In this document: in pieces, positions 48,520 through 59,392 of the stretch | How positions within the stretch are numbered: position 1 is the stretch's first letter | How the letters are laid out: each line of letters starts with the position of its first letter | From: Sabellastarte sp. h YS-2021 | Lineage: Eukaryota > Annelida > Polychaeta > Sabellida > Sabellidae | Length of the DNA: 64,000 bases | Assembly (NCBI GenBank): GCA_964017235.1 | Contig: OZ024928.1 | Location: 88,779,566-88,843,565 of the forward strand | Reading direction: 5' to 3' | Notes under the pieces: model-generated | Seen by the model: only the letters and a program-made list of their open reading frames with translations | Databases searched by the model: none | Told to the model about the DNA's origin: nothing | Position numbers and translations under genes: made by a program

Positions 48520-48865
48520 AAAGGCAAAAGTAGCTGTTACTCAGCTATGCCACGAGCTAGAGGTCTGAAATTTTACTATGTTATAGCTGACCCAAAAGTA
48601 GGTGAATAACAGATTTGCACAAAATTCTCTAAATGCAATAGTTTTCAAGTTACAAGTGATGTTACTCATGGTAGAAGTTAGTGAAAAGTCCAAAAATAGC
48701 TATTACTCACTTAGCTATTGAGATAGACATTCAAGTTACTCACCATGTTGTAGCTATGGAAAAAGTAGCTGAATAACATATTTTAACAAAGTGCTCTAAA
48801 TGCAATACTTTTCAAGTTATAATTGATTTAGTGCATGATTTCATTAATTTTAATGCATTAAAAAT
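48520..48865 (+). repeat. 155-bp repeat T2, about 2 copies
   Basis: Contains ACTATGTTATAGCTGACCC and TGCAATAGTTTTCAAGTTAC, then the family's AATGCATTAAAAATTATT end segment directly before the T3 array. Confidence 0.85.
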
Positions 48866-48879
48866 TATTTTAAAAATTC

Positions 48880-51800
48880 ATAAAAAAACTTTAGCATGTG
48901 AAAGCTCTCCAAAATGTAGGTGAATGAGTTATTTGAGAAATACTGGCTATCTGCAATACTTTCAGTGATAATAGGCATTTACTCATTTTGAGTAGGTGAG
49001 TAATTAGCTACGGATGTGAAAATTCACTAATTGAAAGCTCTCCAAAATGTAGGTGAATGAGTTATTTGAGAAATACTGGCTATCTGCAATACTTCTAGAG
49101 ATAATTCGCATTTACTCATTTTGAGTAGGTGAGTAATTAGCTACGGGTCTGAAACTTCACCAAGTGAAAGCTCTGCCAAAAGTAGGTGAATGAGTTATTT
49201 GAGAAAAATTGGCTATCTGCAATACTTTTAGGGATAATTCGCATTTACTCATTTTGAGTAGGTGAGTAATTAGCTATGGGTCTGAAACTTCACCATGTGA
49301 AAGCTCTTCGAAAAGTAGATGAATGAGTTATTAGATAAAAATTGGGTATCCGCAATACTTTTAGAGATAATTAGCATTTACTCATTTTGAGTAGGCGAGT
49401 AATTAGATACGGGTCTGAAACTTCACCAAGTGAAAGCTCTGCCAAAAGTAGGTGAATGAGTTATTTGAGAAAAATTGGCTATCTGCAATACTTTTAGGGA
49501 TAATTCGCATTTACTCATTTTGAGTAGGTGAGTAATTAGCTATGGGTCTGAAACTTCACCATGTGAAAGCTCTTCGAAAAGTAGATGAATGAGTTATTAG
49601 ATAAAAATTGGGTATCCGCAATACTTTTAGAGATAATTAGCATTTACTCATTTTGAGTAGGCGAGTAATTAGATACGGGTCTGAAACTTCACCAAGTGAA
49701 AGCTCTCCCAAAAGTAGGTGAATGAGTTATTCAAAAGTAGCTATTACTCACTTAGCTATTGAGATAGACGCCCAAGTTACTCACCATGTTAATTTTAATG
49801 CATTAAAAATTATTTTAAAAATTCATAAAAAAACTTTAGCATGTGAAAGCTCTCCAAAATGTAGGTGAATGAGTCATTTGAGAAATACTGGCTATCTGCA
49901 ATACTTTCAGTGATAATAGGCATTTACTCATTTTGAGTAGGTGAGTAATTAGCTACGGGTCTGGAACTTCACCATGTGAAAGCTCTCCCAAAAGTAGATG
50001 AATGAGTTATTTGATAAAAATTGGGTATCCGCAATACTTTTAGAGATAATTAGCATTTACTCATTTTGAGTAGGTAAGTAATTAGCTACGGGTCTGAAAC
50101 TTCACCAAGTGAAAGCTCTCCCAAAAGTAGGTGAATGAGTTATTTGAGAAAAATTGGCTATCTGCAATACTTTTAGAGATAATTCGCATTTACTCATTTT
50201 GAGTAGGTGAGTAATTAGCTATGGGTCTGAAACTTCACCATGTGAAAGCTCTTCGAAAAGTAGATGAATGAGTTATTAGATAAAAATTGGGTATCCGCAA
50301 TACTTTTAGAGATAATTAGCATTTACTCATTTTGAGTAGGCGAGTAATTAAGTACGGGTCTGAAACTTCACTAAGTGAAAGCTCTCCCAAAAGTAGGTGA
50401 ATGAGTTATTCAAAAGTAGCTATTACTCACTTAGCTCTTGAGATAGACGCCCAAGTTCAGTGTTTAGGTTTGAGTAGGTGAGTAATTAGCTACGGATCTG
50501 AAAATTCACTAATTGAAAGCTCTCCCAAAAGTAGGTGAATGAGTTATTCAAAAGTAGCTATTACTCACTTAGCTATTGAGATAGACGCCCAAGTTCAGTG
50601 TTTAGGTTTGAGTAGGTGAGTAATTAGCTACGGATCTGAAAATTCACTAATTGAAAGCTCTCCAAAATGTAGGTGAATGAGTTATTTGAGAAATACTGGC
50701 TATCTGCAATACTTCTAGAGATAATTCGCATTTACTCATTTTGAGTAGGTGAATAATTAGCTACGGGTCTGAAACTTCACCAAGTGAAAGCTCTCCCAAA
50801 AGTAGGTGAATGAGTTATTTGACAAAAATTGGCTATCTGCAATACTTTTAGGGATAATTCGCATTTACTCATTTTGAGTAGGTGAGTAATTAGCTATGGG
50901 TCTGAAACTTCACCATGTGAAAGCTTTTCGAAAAGTAGATGAATGAGTTATTAGATAAAAATTGGGTATCCGCAATACTTTTAGAGATAATTAGCATTTA
51001 CTCATTTTGAGTAGGCGAGTAATTAGGCACGGGTCTGAAACTTCACCAAGTGAAAGCTCTCCCAAAAGTAGGTGAATGAGTTATTCAAAAGTAGCTATTA
51101 CTCACTTAGCTATTGAGATAGACGCCCAAGTTACTCACCATGTTAATTTTAATGCATTAAAAATTATTTTAAAAATTCATAAAAAAACTTTAGCATGTGA
51201 AAGCTCTCCAAAATGTAGGTGAATGAGTTATTTGAGAAATACTGGCTATCTGCAATACTTTCAGTGATAATAGGCATTTACTCATTTTGAGTAGGTGAGT
51301 AATTAGCTACGGGTCTGGAACTTCACCATGTGAAAGCTCTCCCAAAAGTAGATGAATGAGTCATTTGATAAAAATTGGGTATCCGCAATACTTTTAGAAA
51401 TAATTAGCATTTACTCATTTTGAGTAGGTGAGTAATTAGCTATGGGTCTGAAACTTCACCAAGTGAAAGCTCTCCCAAAAGTAGGTGAATGAGTTATTTG
51501 AGAAAAATTGGCTATCTGCAACACTTTCAGAAATAATTCGCATTTACTCATTTTGAGTAGGTGAGTAATTAGCTATGGGTCTGAAACTTCACCATGTGAA
51601 AGCTCTCCCAAAAGTAGGTGAATGAGTTATTTGACAAAAATTGGCTATCTGCAATACTTTTAGAGATAATTCGCATTTACTCATTTTGAGTAGGTGAGTA
51701 ATTAGCTATGGGTTTGAAACTTCACCATGTGAAAGCTCTCCCAAAAGTAGGTGAATGAGTTATTTGATAAAAAATGGGTATCTGCAATACTTTTAAGCGA
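48880..51800 (+). repeat. 133-bp tandem repeat (family T3), about 22 copies with higher-order structure
   Basis: AAAGCTCT words at 48901, 49034, 49167 and 49300 give a 133-bp period. Units carry TACTCATTTTGAGTAGGTGA, GTAATTAGCTACGGGTCTG and AAAAGTAGGTGAATGAG. Blocks are broken by pieces of T2 (GTAGCTATTACTCACTTAGC) and by the AATGCATTAAAAATT segment at about 49797 and 51147, which gives a roughly 1.35-kb higher-order repeat. Confidence 0.92.
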
Positions 51801-51990
51801 TAAGCCACCTGCCAAATATGAAAGAAATGTGGACTGTAGGTCGCTAACAAGCAATATTCCGCATTCTAGACATTTTTGTCTACTACAGGCCTAATTTAGA
51901 CACAAACCCTACCAAAAAGATAGGGTGGCGAGTCCTCTAGCTTTGCATGTCAAACCTCATTGTAAACGAATGTAAAGTTTCACCATATCT
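51795..51990 (+). repeat. 157-bp repeat T4, left partial copy
   Basis: AAGCCACCTGCCAAATATGA, GGTCGCTAACAAGCAATATT and AAAAAGATAGGGTGGCGAG match the main T4 array at 52790-53545. Confidence 0.85.
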
Positions 51991-52127
51991 GGGCTGCTTC
52001 ATCACAGTAACTTCTTTGTGCAGCCTTATCAGTATTTAATTATTTATTATTGCATCATATTTACAACAAGGACTTTTTATACATTCATTTTAGTAGATAT
52101 GTAAATATCATTAGTATTAGTTTGTAT

Positions 52128-52510
52128 TTATATTTTATAGTAACTTATATATATATATAATAAAATGGTACCCACACTTGTTTGTCTGCCTTGGGGGTTG
52201 GGGACTGTCTCTTGGGTTGTTTGGGCGACCCGGGGGTCAGTGCTCCCTCCAAGGCAGTTGTTTGGATGTAAAGGTTTTTGCCTAACTAAGTGGTGATTTG
52301 GGTACCAGTCTGATTTTTTCATCCTGGCTTCCTAGAAGTTTGCTCAGTCTCCTAGCAACCTGTAAACAAGTCAAATTCATTGGTGGGCTTTCTGACCTTA
52401 AGTTTCTTCCTGGCTTGAACTTCAGTTTGAATGTGACTTTGGAAGGAGAAACATGCAAAAAATCTCCCACCCTCCCTTCCCAAATTACAAAATTCAGTAC
52501 CTAGGGTGCT
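52128..52510 (-). repeat. Dispersed repeat (family of 9130-9735) inserted in element F
   Basis: On the minus strand: GGGAAGGGAGGGTGGGAGAT, AGACTGGTACCCAAATC, CAGTCCCCAACCCCCAAGGC, then GTGGGTACCATTTTATTATA and a (TA)n tail at 52147-52161. It shares its end with 8620-8695. Confidence 0.65.
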
Positions 52511-52789
52511 TCTTTATGTTATATTGTGTCAGGTTTTTGCCCAAGATTGTACTAAGATCTGATTAATTCTTACAAATATTAGTTATTTTAATGTAAACTC
52601 TGGGGGTCCCTTCCTCTTCAGCAGTTTAGGGGGGCTTTGGTTTGACCTTAGTGACCTTAGTCCAAATTAGCTATGTATCAGATTTGTGGCTTAAATACAT
52701 CCTTGTCCAGTAAATTTCAAAGCCTCCCCTTCTGCCGGGGTTCAAGGCCACCTCAGCTGTCAGTAGGTCAAGTTCAGTGTTTAGGTTTG

Positions 52790-53545
52790 CATGTCAAACC
52801 TCATTGTAAACGAATGTAAAGCCTACCAAAAAGATAGGGTGGTGAGTTCTCTAGCATACCAAGCCACCTGCCAAATATGAAAGAAATCTGGCAAGAAATG
52901 TGGACTGTAGGTCGCTAACAAGCAATATTCCACATTTTAGACATTTTTGTCTACCACAGGCCTAATTTAGACATAAAGCCTACCAAAAAGATAGGGTGAC
53001 GAGTTCTCTAGCATACCAAGCCACCTGCCAAATATGAAAGAAATCTGGAAAGAAATGTGGACTGTAGGTCGCTAACAAGCAATATTCCACATTTTAGTCT
53101 ACCACAGGCCTAATTTAGACATAAAGCCTACCAAAAAGATAGGGTGGCGAGTCCTCCACCATATCAAGCCACCTGCCAAATATGAAAGAAATCTGGAAAG
53201 AAATGTGGACTGTAGATCGCTAACAAGCAATATTCCACATTTTAGACATTTTTGTCTACCACAGGCCTAATTTAGACATAAAGCCTACCAAAAAGATAGG
53301 GTGGCGAGTCCTCCACCATATCAAGCCACCTGCCAAATATGAAAGAAATCTGGAAAGAAATGTGGACTGTAGGTCGCTAACAAGCAATATTCCACATTTT
53401 AGACATTTTTGTCTACCACAGGCCTAATTTAGACATAAAGCCTACCAAAAAGATAGGGTGGCGAGTCCTCCACCATATCAAGCCACCTGCCAAATATGAA
53501 AGAAATCTGGAAAGAAATGTGGACTGTAGGTCGCTAACAAGAAAT
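52790..53545 (+). repeat. 157-bp tandem repeat (family T4), about 5 copies
   Basis: AAGCCACCTGCC words at 52861, 53018, 53166, 53323 and 53480. Spacing is 157 except one of 148, which lacks the ACATTTTTG stretch. The last unit runs directly into the GC-rich 3' segment of element F. Confidence 0.92.
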
Positions 53546-53688
53546 CTCTGCGGACGCCGACGATGATGAATCCATAGTATCCCCGCTCCGCGCCGGGGAT
53601 ACAATTAAGTAATGAAAGCTATCAATACTAGAAATAGGACGCCCTGTTGATAGTAGATGCGAATAGAAACAGGATAGCATAGAAGAAC

Positions 53689-56478
53689 ACACATTATCAT
53701 GTGTAATGTCCACCCCATGAACCTTGCCCAAATTGTACAGTAGTCTTACAAGACCCTGTTTCATTTGTAAAATATATCAATGATGCTTAAATATTTATTA
53801 GTGTAGATGTAAATTATTTCAGCTTCATGCCTTTTTGCATTGGTTGGGTTGAAAATTTTGACGAAATCACTCTATCTTGCACGGTTAAGAAAGTAGAAGC
53901 AAATTTCTGTTTTTCTATTTTTGGCAAAAATTTGAAAATTCAAAATGGCCGCCATTTTTGGGAAAAGGAAATTTTTTTGAAAATTGCCAAGAGTACATTT
54001 TTTAGATACCCTATGGGTCGAACATTTCAACGAAATAACTCTATTTTGCACGGTTAAGGCCAGTTTGTGTTTTGCCATTTTGGGCAAAAATTCGAAAATT
54101 CAAAATGGCCGCCATTTTGGGGGAGGGGAAATTTTTTTGAAAATTGCAAAGAGTACACTCCTTAAATACCCTGTGGTAAGGAGATAGAAGCAAATTAGTG
54201 TTTTGCCATTTTTGGCAAAAATTCGAAAATGAAAAATGGCCGCCATTTTTGGGGAGGGGAAAATTTTTTAAAAATTACCAAGAGTACAATGCTGAGATAC
54301 CCTGTGGGTCAAAAATTTTGACGAAATCGCTCTATCTCGCACGGTTAAGGAGATAGAAGCAAATTTGTGTTTTGCATTTTTGGCAAAAATTTGAAAATTC
54401 AAAATGGCCGCCATTTTTGGGGAGGGGAAAATTTTTGGAAAATTGCATAGATTGCATTCCTTAGATACCCTGTGGGTCGAAAATTTCGACGAAATCGCTC
54501 TATCTTGCACGGTTAAGGAGATAGAAGCAAATTTGTGTTTTGCCATTTTTGGCAAAAATTCGAAAATTCAAAATGGCCGCCATTTTTGGGGAGGGGAAAA
54601 TTTTTCGAAAATTGCAAAGATTGCATTCCTTAGATAACCTGTGGGTCGAAAATTTCGACGAAATCGCTCTATCTCGCACGGTTAAGGAGATAGAAGCAAA
54701 TTTGTGTTTTGCCATTTTTGGCAAAAATTCGAAAATTCAAAATGGCCGCCATTTTTGGGGAGGGGAAAATTTTTTGGAAAATTGCAAAGATTGCATTCCT
54801 TAGATATCCTGTGGGTTGAAAATTTCGACGAAATCGCTCTATCTCGCACGGTTAAGGAGATAGAAGCAAATTTGTGTTTTGCCATTTTTGGCAAAAATTC
54901 GAAAATTCAAAATGGCCGCCATCTTTTGGGAGGGGAAAATTTTTGGAAAATTGCATGGATTGCATTCCTTAGATACCCTGTGGGTCGAAAATTTCGACGA
55001 AATCGCTCTATCTCGCACGGTTAAGGAGATAGAAGCAAATTTGTGTTTTGCCATTTTTGGCAAAAATTCGAAAATTCAAAATTCCCCCAATTTTTGGGGA
55101 GGGGAAAATTTTTTGAAAATTGCAAAGATTGCATTCCCTAGATACCCTGTGGGTCGAAAATTTCGACGAAATCACTCTATCTCGCACGGTTATGGAGATA
55201 GAAGCAAATTTGTGTTTTGCATTTTTGGCAAAAATTCGAAAATTCAAAATGGCCGCCATTTTTGGGGAGGGGAAAATTTTTGGAAAATTGCATAGATTGC
55301 ATTCCTTAGATACTCTGCGGGTCAAAAATTTCGACGAAATCGCTCTATCTCGCACGGTTAAGGAGATAGAAGCAAATTTGTGTTTTGCCATTTTTGGCAA
55401 AAATTCGAAAATTCAAAATGGCCGCGATTTTTGGGGAGGGGAAAATTTTTGGAAAATTGCATAGATTGCATTCCTTAGATACCCTGTGGGTCGAAAATTT
55501 CGATGAAATCGCTCTATCTCGCACGGTTAAGGAGATAGAAGCAAATTTGTGTTTTGCCAGTTTTGGAAAAAATTCGAAAATTCAAAATGGCCGCCATTTT
55601 TGGGGAGGGGAAAATTTTTTTTAAATTACCAAGAGTACAATGCTCAGATACCCTGTGGGTCGAAAATTTTGACGAAATCGCTCTATCTCGCACGGTTAAG
55701 GAGATAGAAGCAAATTTGTGTTTTGCCAGTTTTGGCAAAAATTCGAAAATTCAAAATGGCCGCCATTTTTGGGGAGGGGAAAATTTTTGGAAAATTGCAA
55801 AGATTGCATTGCTTAGATACCCTGTGGGTCGAAAATTTCGACGAAATCGCTCTATCTCGCATGGTTAAGGAGATAGAAGCAAATTTGTGTTTTGCCATTT
55901 TTGGTAAAAATTCGAAAATTCAAAATGGCCGCCATTTTTGGGGAGGGGAAAATTTTTGGAAAATTGCATAGATTGCATTCCTTAGATACCCTGTGGGTCA
56001 AAAATTCTGTCGAAATCGCTCTATCTCTTACGGTTTCTGAGATATTAGCAAATTACTCAAAAGTAGTACTGAAAATACACAATGAAGTACCTAAATGGCT
56101 ATTACTCATGTACTGACAAAGCTATCAGTCCCAAATGCAATACCAAGCGAGCTATGGACATAACAATCTTGTATTCAAAATTGTAGTAAAATATCTTTAA
56201 TTATTTTGGCTTAAATGCACGGAAACCAATGGGTACTGAAAATAGCTGTACTTAAGTATTACTCAGTAAGCAAAAGAGGTACAACAGCCAAAAGCAATCC
56301 CAAGCAAGCTACTGACCCAATAAGCCTGCATACCAAATTTGGTGACAATAGCTCTAATACTTTTCCTTTAAATGAGCGGAAACCATGCGTGACGCCGGAC
56401 ATCGGACGCCGGACATCGGACATCGGACTGCGCAAAAAGCAAAAATAATATATCCACCCCCCAGGGGGGTGGACATAA
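53689..56478 (+). mobile_element. Helentron-like non-autonomous element C
   Basis: 5' hairpin ACACAT-TATC-ATGTGT (53689-53704), word ATGTCCACCCC (53706-53716), a 169-bp array, GC-rich GACGCCGGACATCGGACGCC (56391-56410 and on), and 3' hairpin TCCACCCCCC-A-GGGGGGTGGA (56453-56473). The right arm continues CAT to complete the exact reverse complement of the 5' word, then AA. It ends about 80 bp before the AFG2B-like polyadenylation signal. Confidence 0.78.
53840..56035 (+). repeat. 169-bp tandem repeat (family T5), about 13 copies
   Basis: ACGGTTAAGG words at 54341, 54509, 54678 and 54848 give 168-170 bp. Each unit holds AAAATGGCCGCCATTTT and CTCTATCTCGCACGGTTAAG. Units stay open in several frames on both strands because the period has few stops; these frames are not genes. 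Confidence 0.94.
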
Positions 56479-56556
56479 TAATCAACGTGACATTACTATA
56501 AGCTGATCTTATGATTCACCTTGTCTTACAGTCATGCATACTCTGGTGAAGACCTC
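56479..56556. other. Short spacer between element C and AFG2B-like 3' end
   Basis: No feature seen in these 78 bp; given to show how closely the element abuts the gene's 3' end. Confidence 0.5.
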
Positions 56557-56562
56557 TTTATT
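56557..56562 (-). promoter_or_regulatory. Candidate polyadenylation signal AATAAA for the AFG2B-like gene
   Basis: Minus-strand AATAAA 187 nt after the TAA stop at 56749, the first such hexamer in the 3' UTR. It predicts a 3' UTR of roughly 200-210 nt. Confidence 0.6.
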
Positions 56563-56748
56563 CATGCAAAGACGGCATCATTTTAACATCAGACAAAACA
56601 ATAATCTTCATGTGAAAAATTAACAACTAATCTGACTAACAGAAACTCTAATTTTTTGTCATTACTGCGCCCAATCAGCATGTAAACAACATAATTTTTA
56701 GTTCATTGTAACAATTACAACTTCTCTCTGAAGTGTAAAACACTGTTT

Positions 56749-56904
56749 TTAATGATGTTCTGGTCTTGTAAGTCTGTAATTGCTGTATTTCTGTAACTGT
56801 TCACAATTCAAACTCGGCTCTGTAGTTTTGAGAACCTCTTCAAAGTGCTCTTGCTTCACACATTGCAAATCAATCCCATCAACTGTCAGGGCATGCATGG
56901 CAGC
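56749..56904 (-). CDS. AFG2B: AFG2B/SPATA5L1-like AAA ATPase, last coding exon
   Basis: Acceptor CCTGTTATTCAG at 56905 is followed, in phase 0, by 51 codons and TAA. The peptide reads AAMHALTVDGIDLQ, then VKQEHFEEVLKTTEPSLN and LQKYSNYRL. The VKQEHF..xLKT.xPSL..xxLxxY block is the C-terminal end of the second AAA lid in SPATA5L1 (AFG2B). That protein acts with AFG2A in cytoplasmic pre-60S ribosome maturation in animals (family knowledge). It joins to the 57524-57649 exon as ...LCRE/AAMHAL, exactly the family's LCREAA sequence. Upstream exons, with the Walker motifs, are not in the window. Confidence 0.85.
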   Translation of the reverse strand, partial: AAMHALTVDGIDLQCVKQEHFEEVLKTTEPSLNCEQLQKYSNYRLTRPEHH

Positions 56905-57649
<745 letters not shown>

Positions 57650-58261
57650 CTAGAACAATGACAATGCTATATTTTATTAAATTGTAAAACATATCTTTAA
57701 ACTCATATGTGAAATTTATTCATCAGCCCACGTATAACATTAGAAGAAAGATATAAAGTTTGTGACTAAATTTTGTGAATTGTTTCATCACTATTTGTTG
57801 TTGACATCCAGATACTTCTGAAGAGCATGAATTAAATATAAAGATAATGGATAAGGTCAGATCACTGTATTAAAAAATGCATATTTTATCTTACATTTTA
57901 CACAATCATGTGTATGTAAAAAGAATTAATTTTTAAAACTGAACACTTTTTAAATATTTTTTTCTCCAAACAGTACTTTTCATGTAGAAATAGCAAAAAT
58001 TGCATAATTTTCTTTTTAAAAAAGCTCATTTTATGTCATTATTGGGACACCATTGGCAAAACTAAAAAAAAAATGTTTTTGCTGACAAAAACGAAGCGGC
58101 CCTGATGAAAAAGTGCAAAGTAATCTGTAAAAGATGTCAAGATATGCATGATAAGGAATAGAAAATGTAAAGTTTATTGCATTGTGTATGTTACTATATT
58201 TAACAAATTAAGAAATACCACAGCTTCGCAGAAGTGAAATTGTAGGTGTGAAATTTACTTC

Positions 58262-58980
58262 TCAAAAGAATGTATGTCCGATGCGCGGAAAAAATGCCTC
58301 CTGGAAAAAACGCCTCCTAGAAAATATGTCTCCTAGGAAATATACCTCCTAGAAAGAATGCCTCCTGAATATTTTGTGACCAGGAGAAATACCTTCTAAG
58401 AAAAAAAAGTTCTTTCAAGTATCATAACACTACAGGTTCACATTACAACTTCAGAGGCATCTTCATTTTTCGACTTGAGTCTTATAGTCGCCAATGCCTG
58501 TCAAAAATTCAGAGTCTTTTACCCATTTTGCTTAGCTGTACAAAGGTATGTAAGTTTCTCTAGTAAGGTTTTGCTGGTAGTTCATCCCTGGTTTCCATTA
58601 TGACAGGTGTTGTGTTTTTCTTGTAATTACATTTCTGCCCCACCTAGTGCATCTAACTGCGATCAACTCCTTACAGAGGGGATAACCTATGTTGTAATTT
58701 GATAAGAATGCATACTGTAAGCCATAAAGGCCACAACTATTTCATCAAGAAACCTCACAGCCATAAATCCTGCTTTTAAACTGGTCCAGAGTACAGCTGA
58801 AGGGATACCCTTTCAAGAAGATATTTGTAATTTGTACTTCGTGATATTGTACGTACTGGTTTTGACTGTACATATTTGAAATTAACATGTTTTTGATATT
58901 ATACGTTTTAGGTTTCATATGTAACATGTTTACAAGTTGAAATAACTTTTTTTTCTCAGGAGCCTTTTTTTTTCCACAAG
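58262..58980. mobile_element. Foldback/MITE-like element, copy 2
   Basis: The left arm (58285-58400) has TGCCTCCTGG, CGCCTCCTAG and ATGCCTCCTGAATATTTTG words as in copy 1. The core 58430-58710 aligns with 22870-23190, but its minus-strand frame has a stop and a deletion. A remnant of the right arm (TTCTCAGGAGCC) is near 58955. About 240 bp of other sequence separates core and right arm. Confidence 0.65.
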
Positions 58981-59169
58981 AAAAATCAAGTTACAAACAA
59001 GTCAAGCTATAGGGCTAGAAAAATGTTACTGGATTTATTGGGAAAGAAAAGTACGAGTTTATATATTGCAATATTTATGAATGATTTAGCAACTGAAATT
59101 AAAAATGTAGGCTTAGGAATAAGAGTAGGAGATCATGATCCATTCCACAGTTCAATAATGCACAAAATT

Positions 59170-59310
59170 CAGACCAAACAAGTTACTGAACTTGTTGTAG
59201 CTGTGGAAAAAGTAGCCTAAGAACATATTTTAACAAAATGCTGTGAATGCAATACTTTCCAAGTTATAAGTGATTTAGTGCATGACTTCAGGAATTTGAA
59301 TGCATTAAAG
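59170..59310 (+). repeat. Single 155-bp (T2) monomer remnant
   Basis: AAAAAGTAGCCTAAGAACAT, GCAATACTTTCCAAGTTATA and GATTTAGTGCATGACTTC match the end unit of the T2 arrays. Confidence 0.8.
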
Positions 59311-59392
59311 TTTCAAAAATTCATTTCCCACTTGACCTAAAATTAATTAAATGAAAATAAATGGAAGAAAATAAAAGAAAACTAGACCTAGC

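Larger units (their letters stand above)
48485..53604 (+). mobile_element. Helentron-like composite element F (5' and 3' ends probably a pair)
   Basis: 5' hairpin GCATCTG-TGGC-CAGATGC (48485-48502) then GTATCCACCGG (48508-48518). The interior is two T2 units, about 22 units of T3 and about six of T4, with another repeat inside T4 at 52128-52510. GC-rich TGCGGACGCCGACG (53549-53562) and the 3' hairpin GTATCCCCG/CGGGGATAC (53577-53585, 53594-53602) are followed by AA. The 3' arm differs from the 5' word by one missing base, so pairing of these ends is probable rather than certain. Confidence 0.6.

Noticed and set aside
53840..56035. Many overlapping frames with KMAAIFGEGKIFGKL-type repeats
   Set aside because: These are frames of the 169-bp satellite; the open length only reflects the low stop content of the unit.
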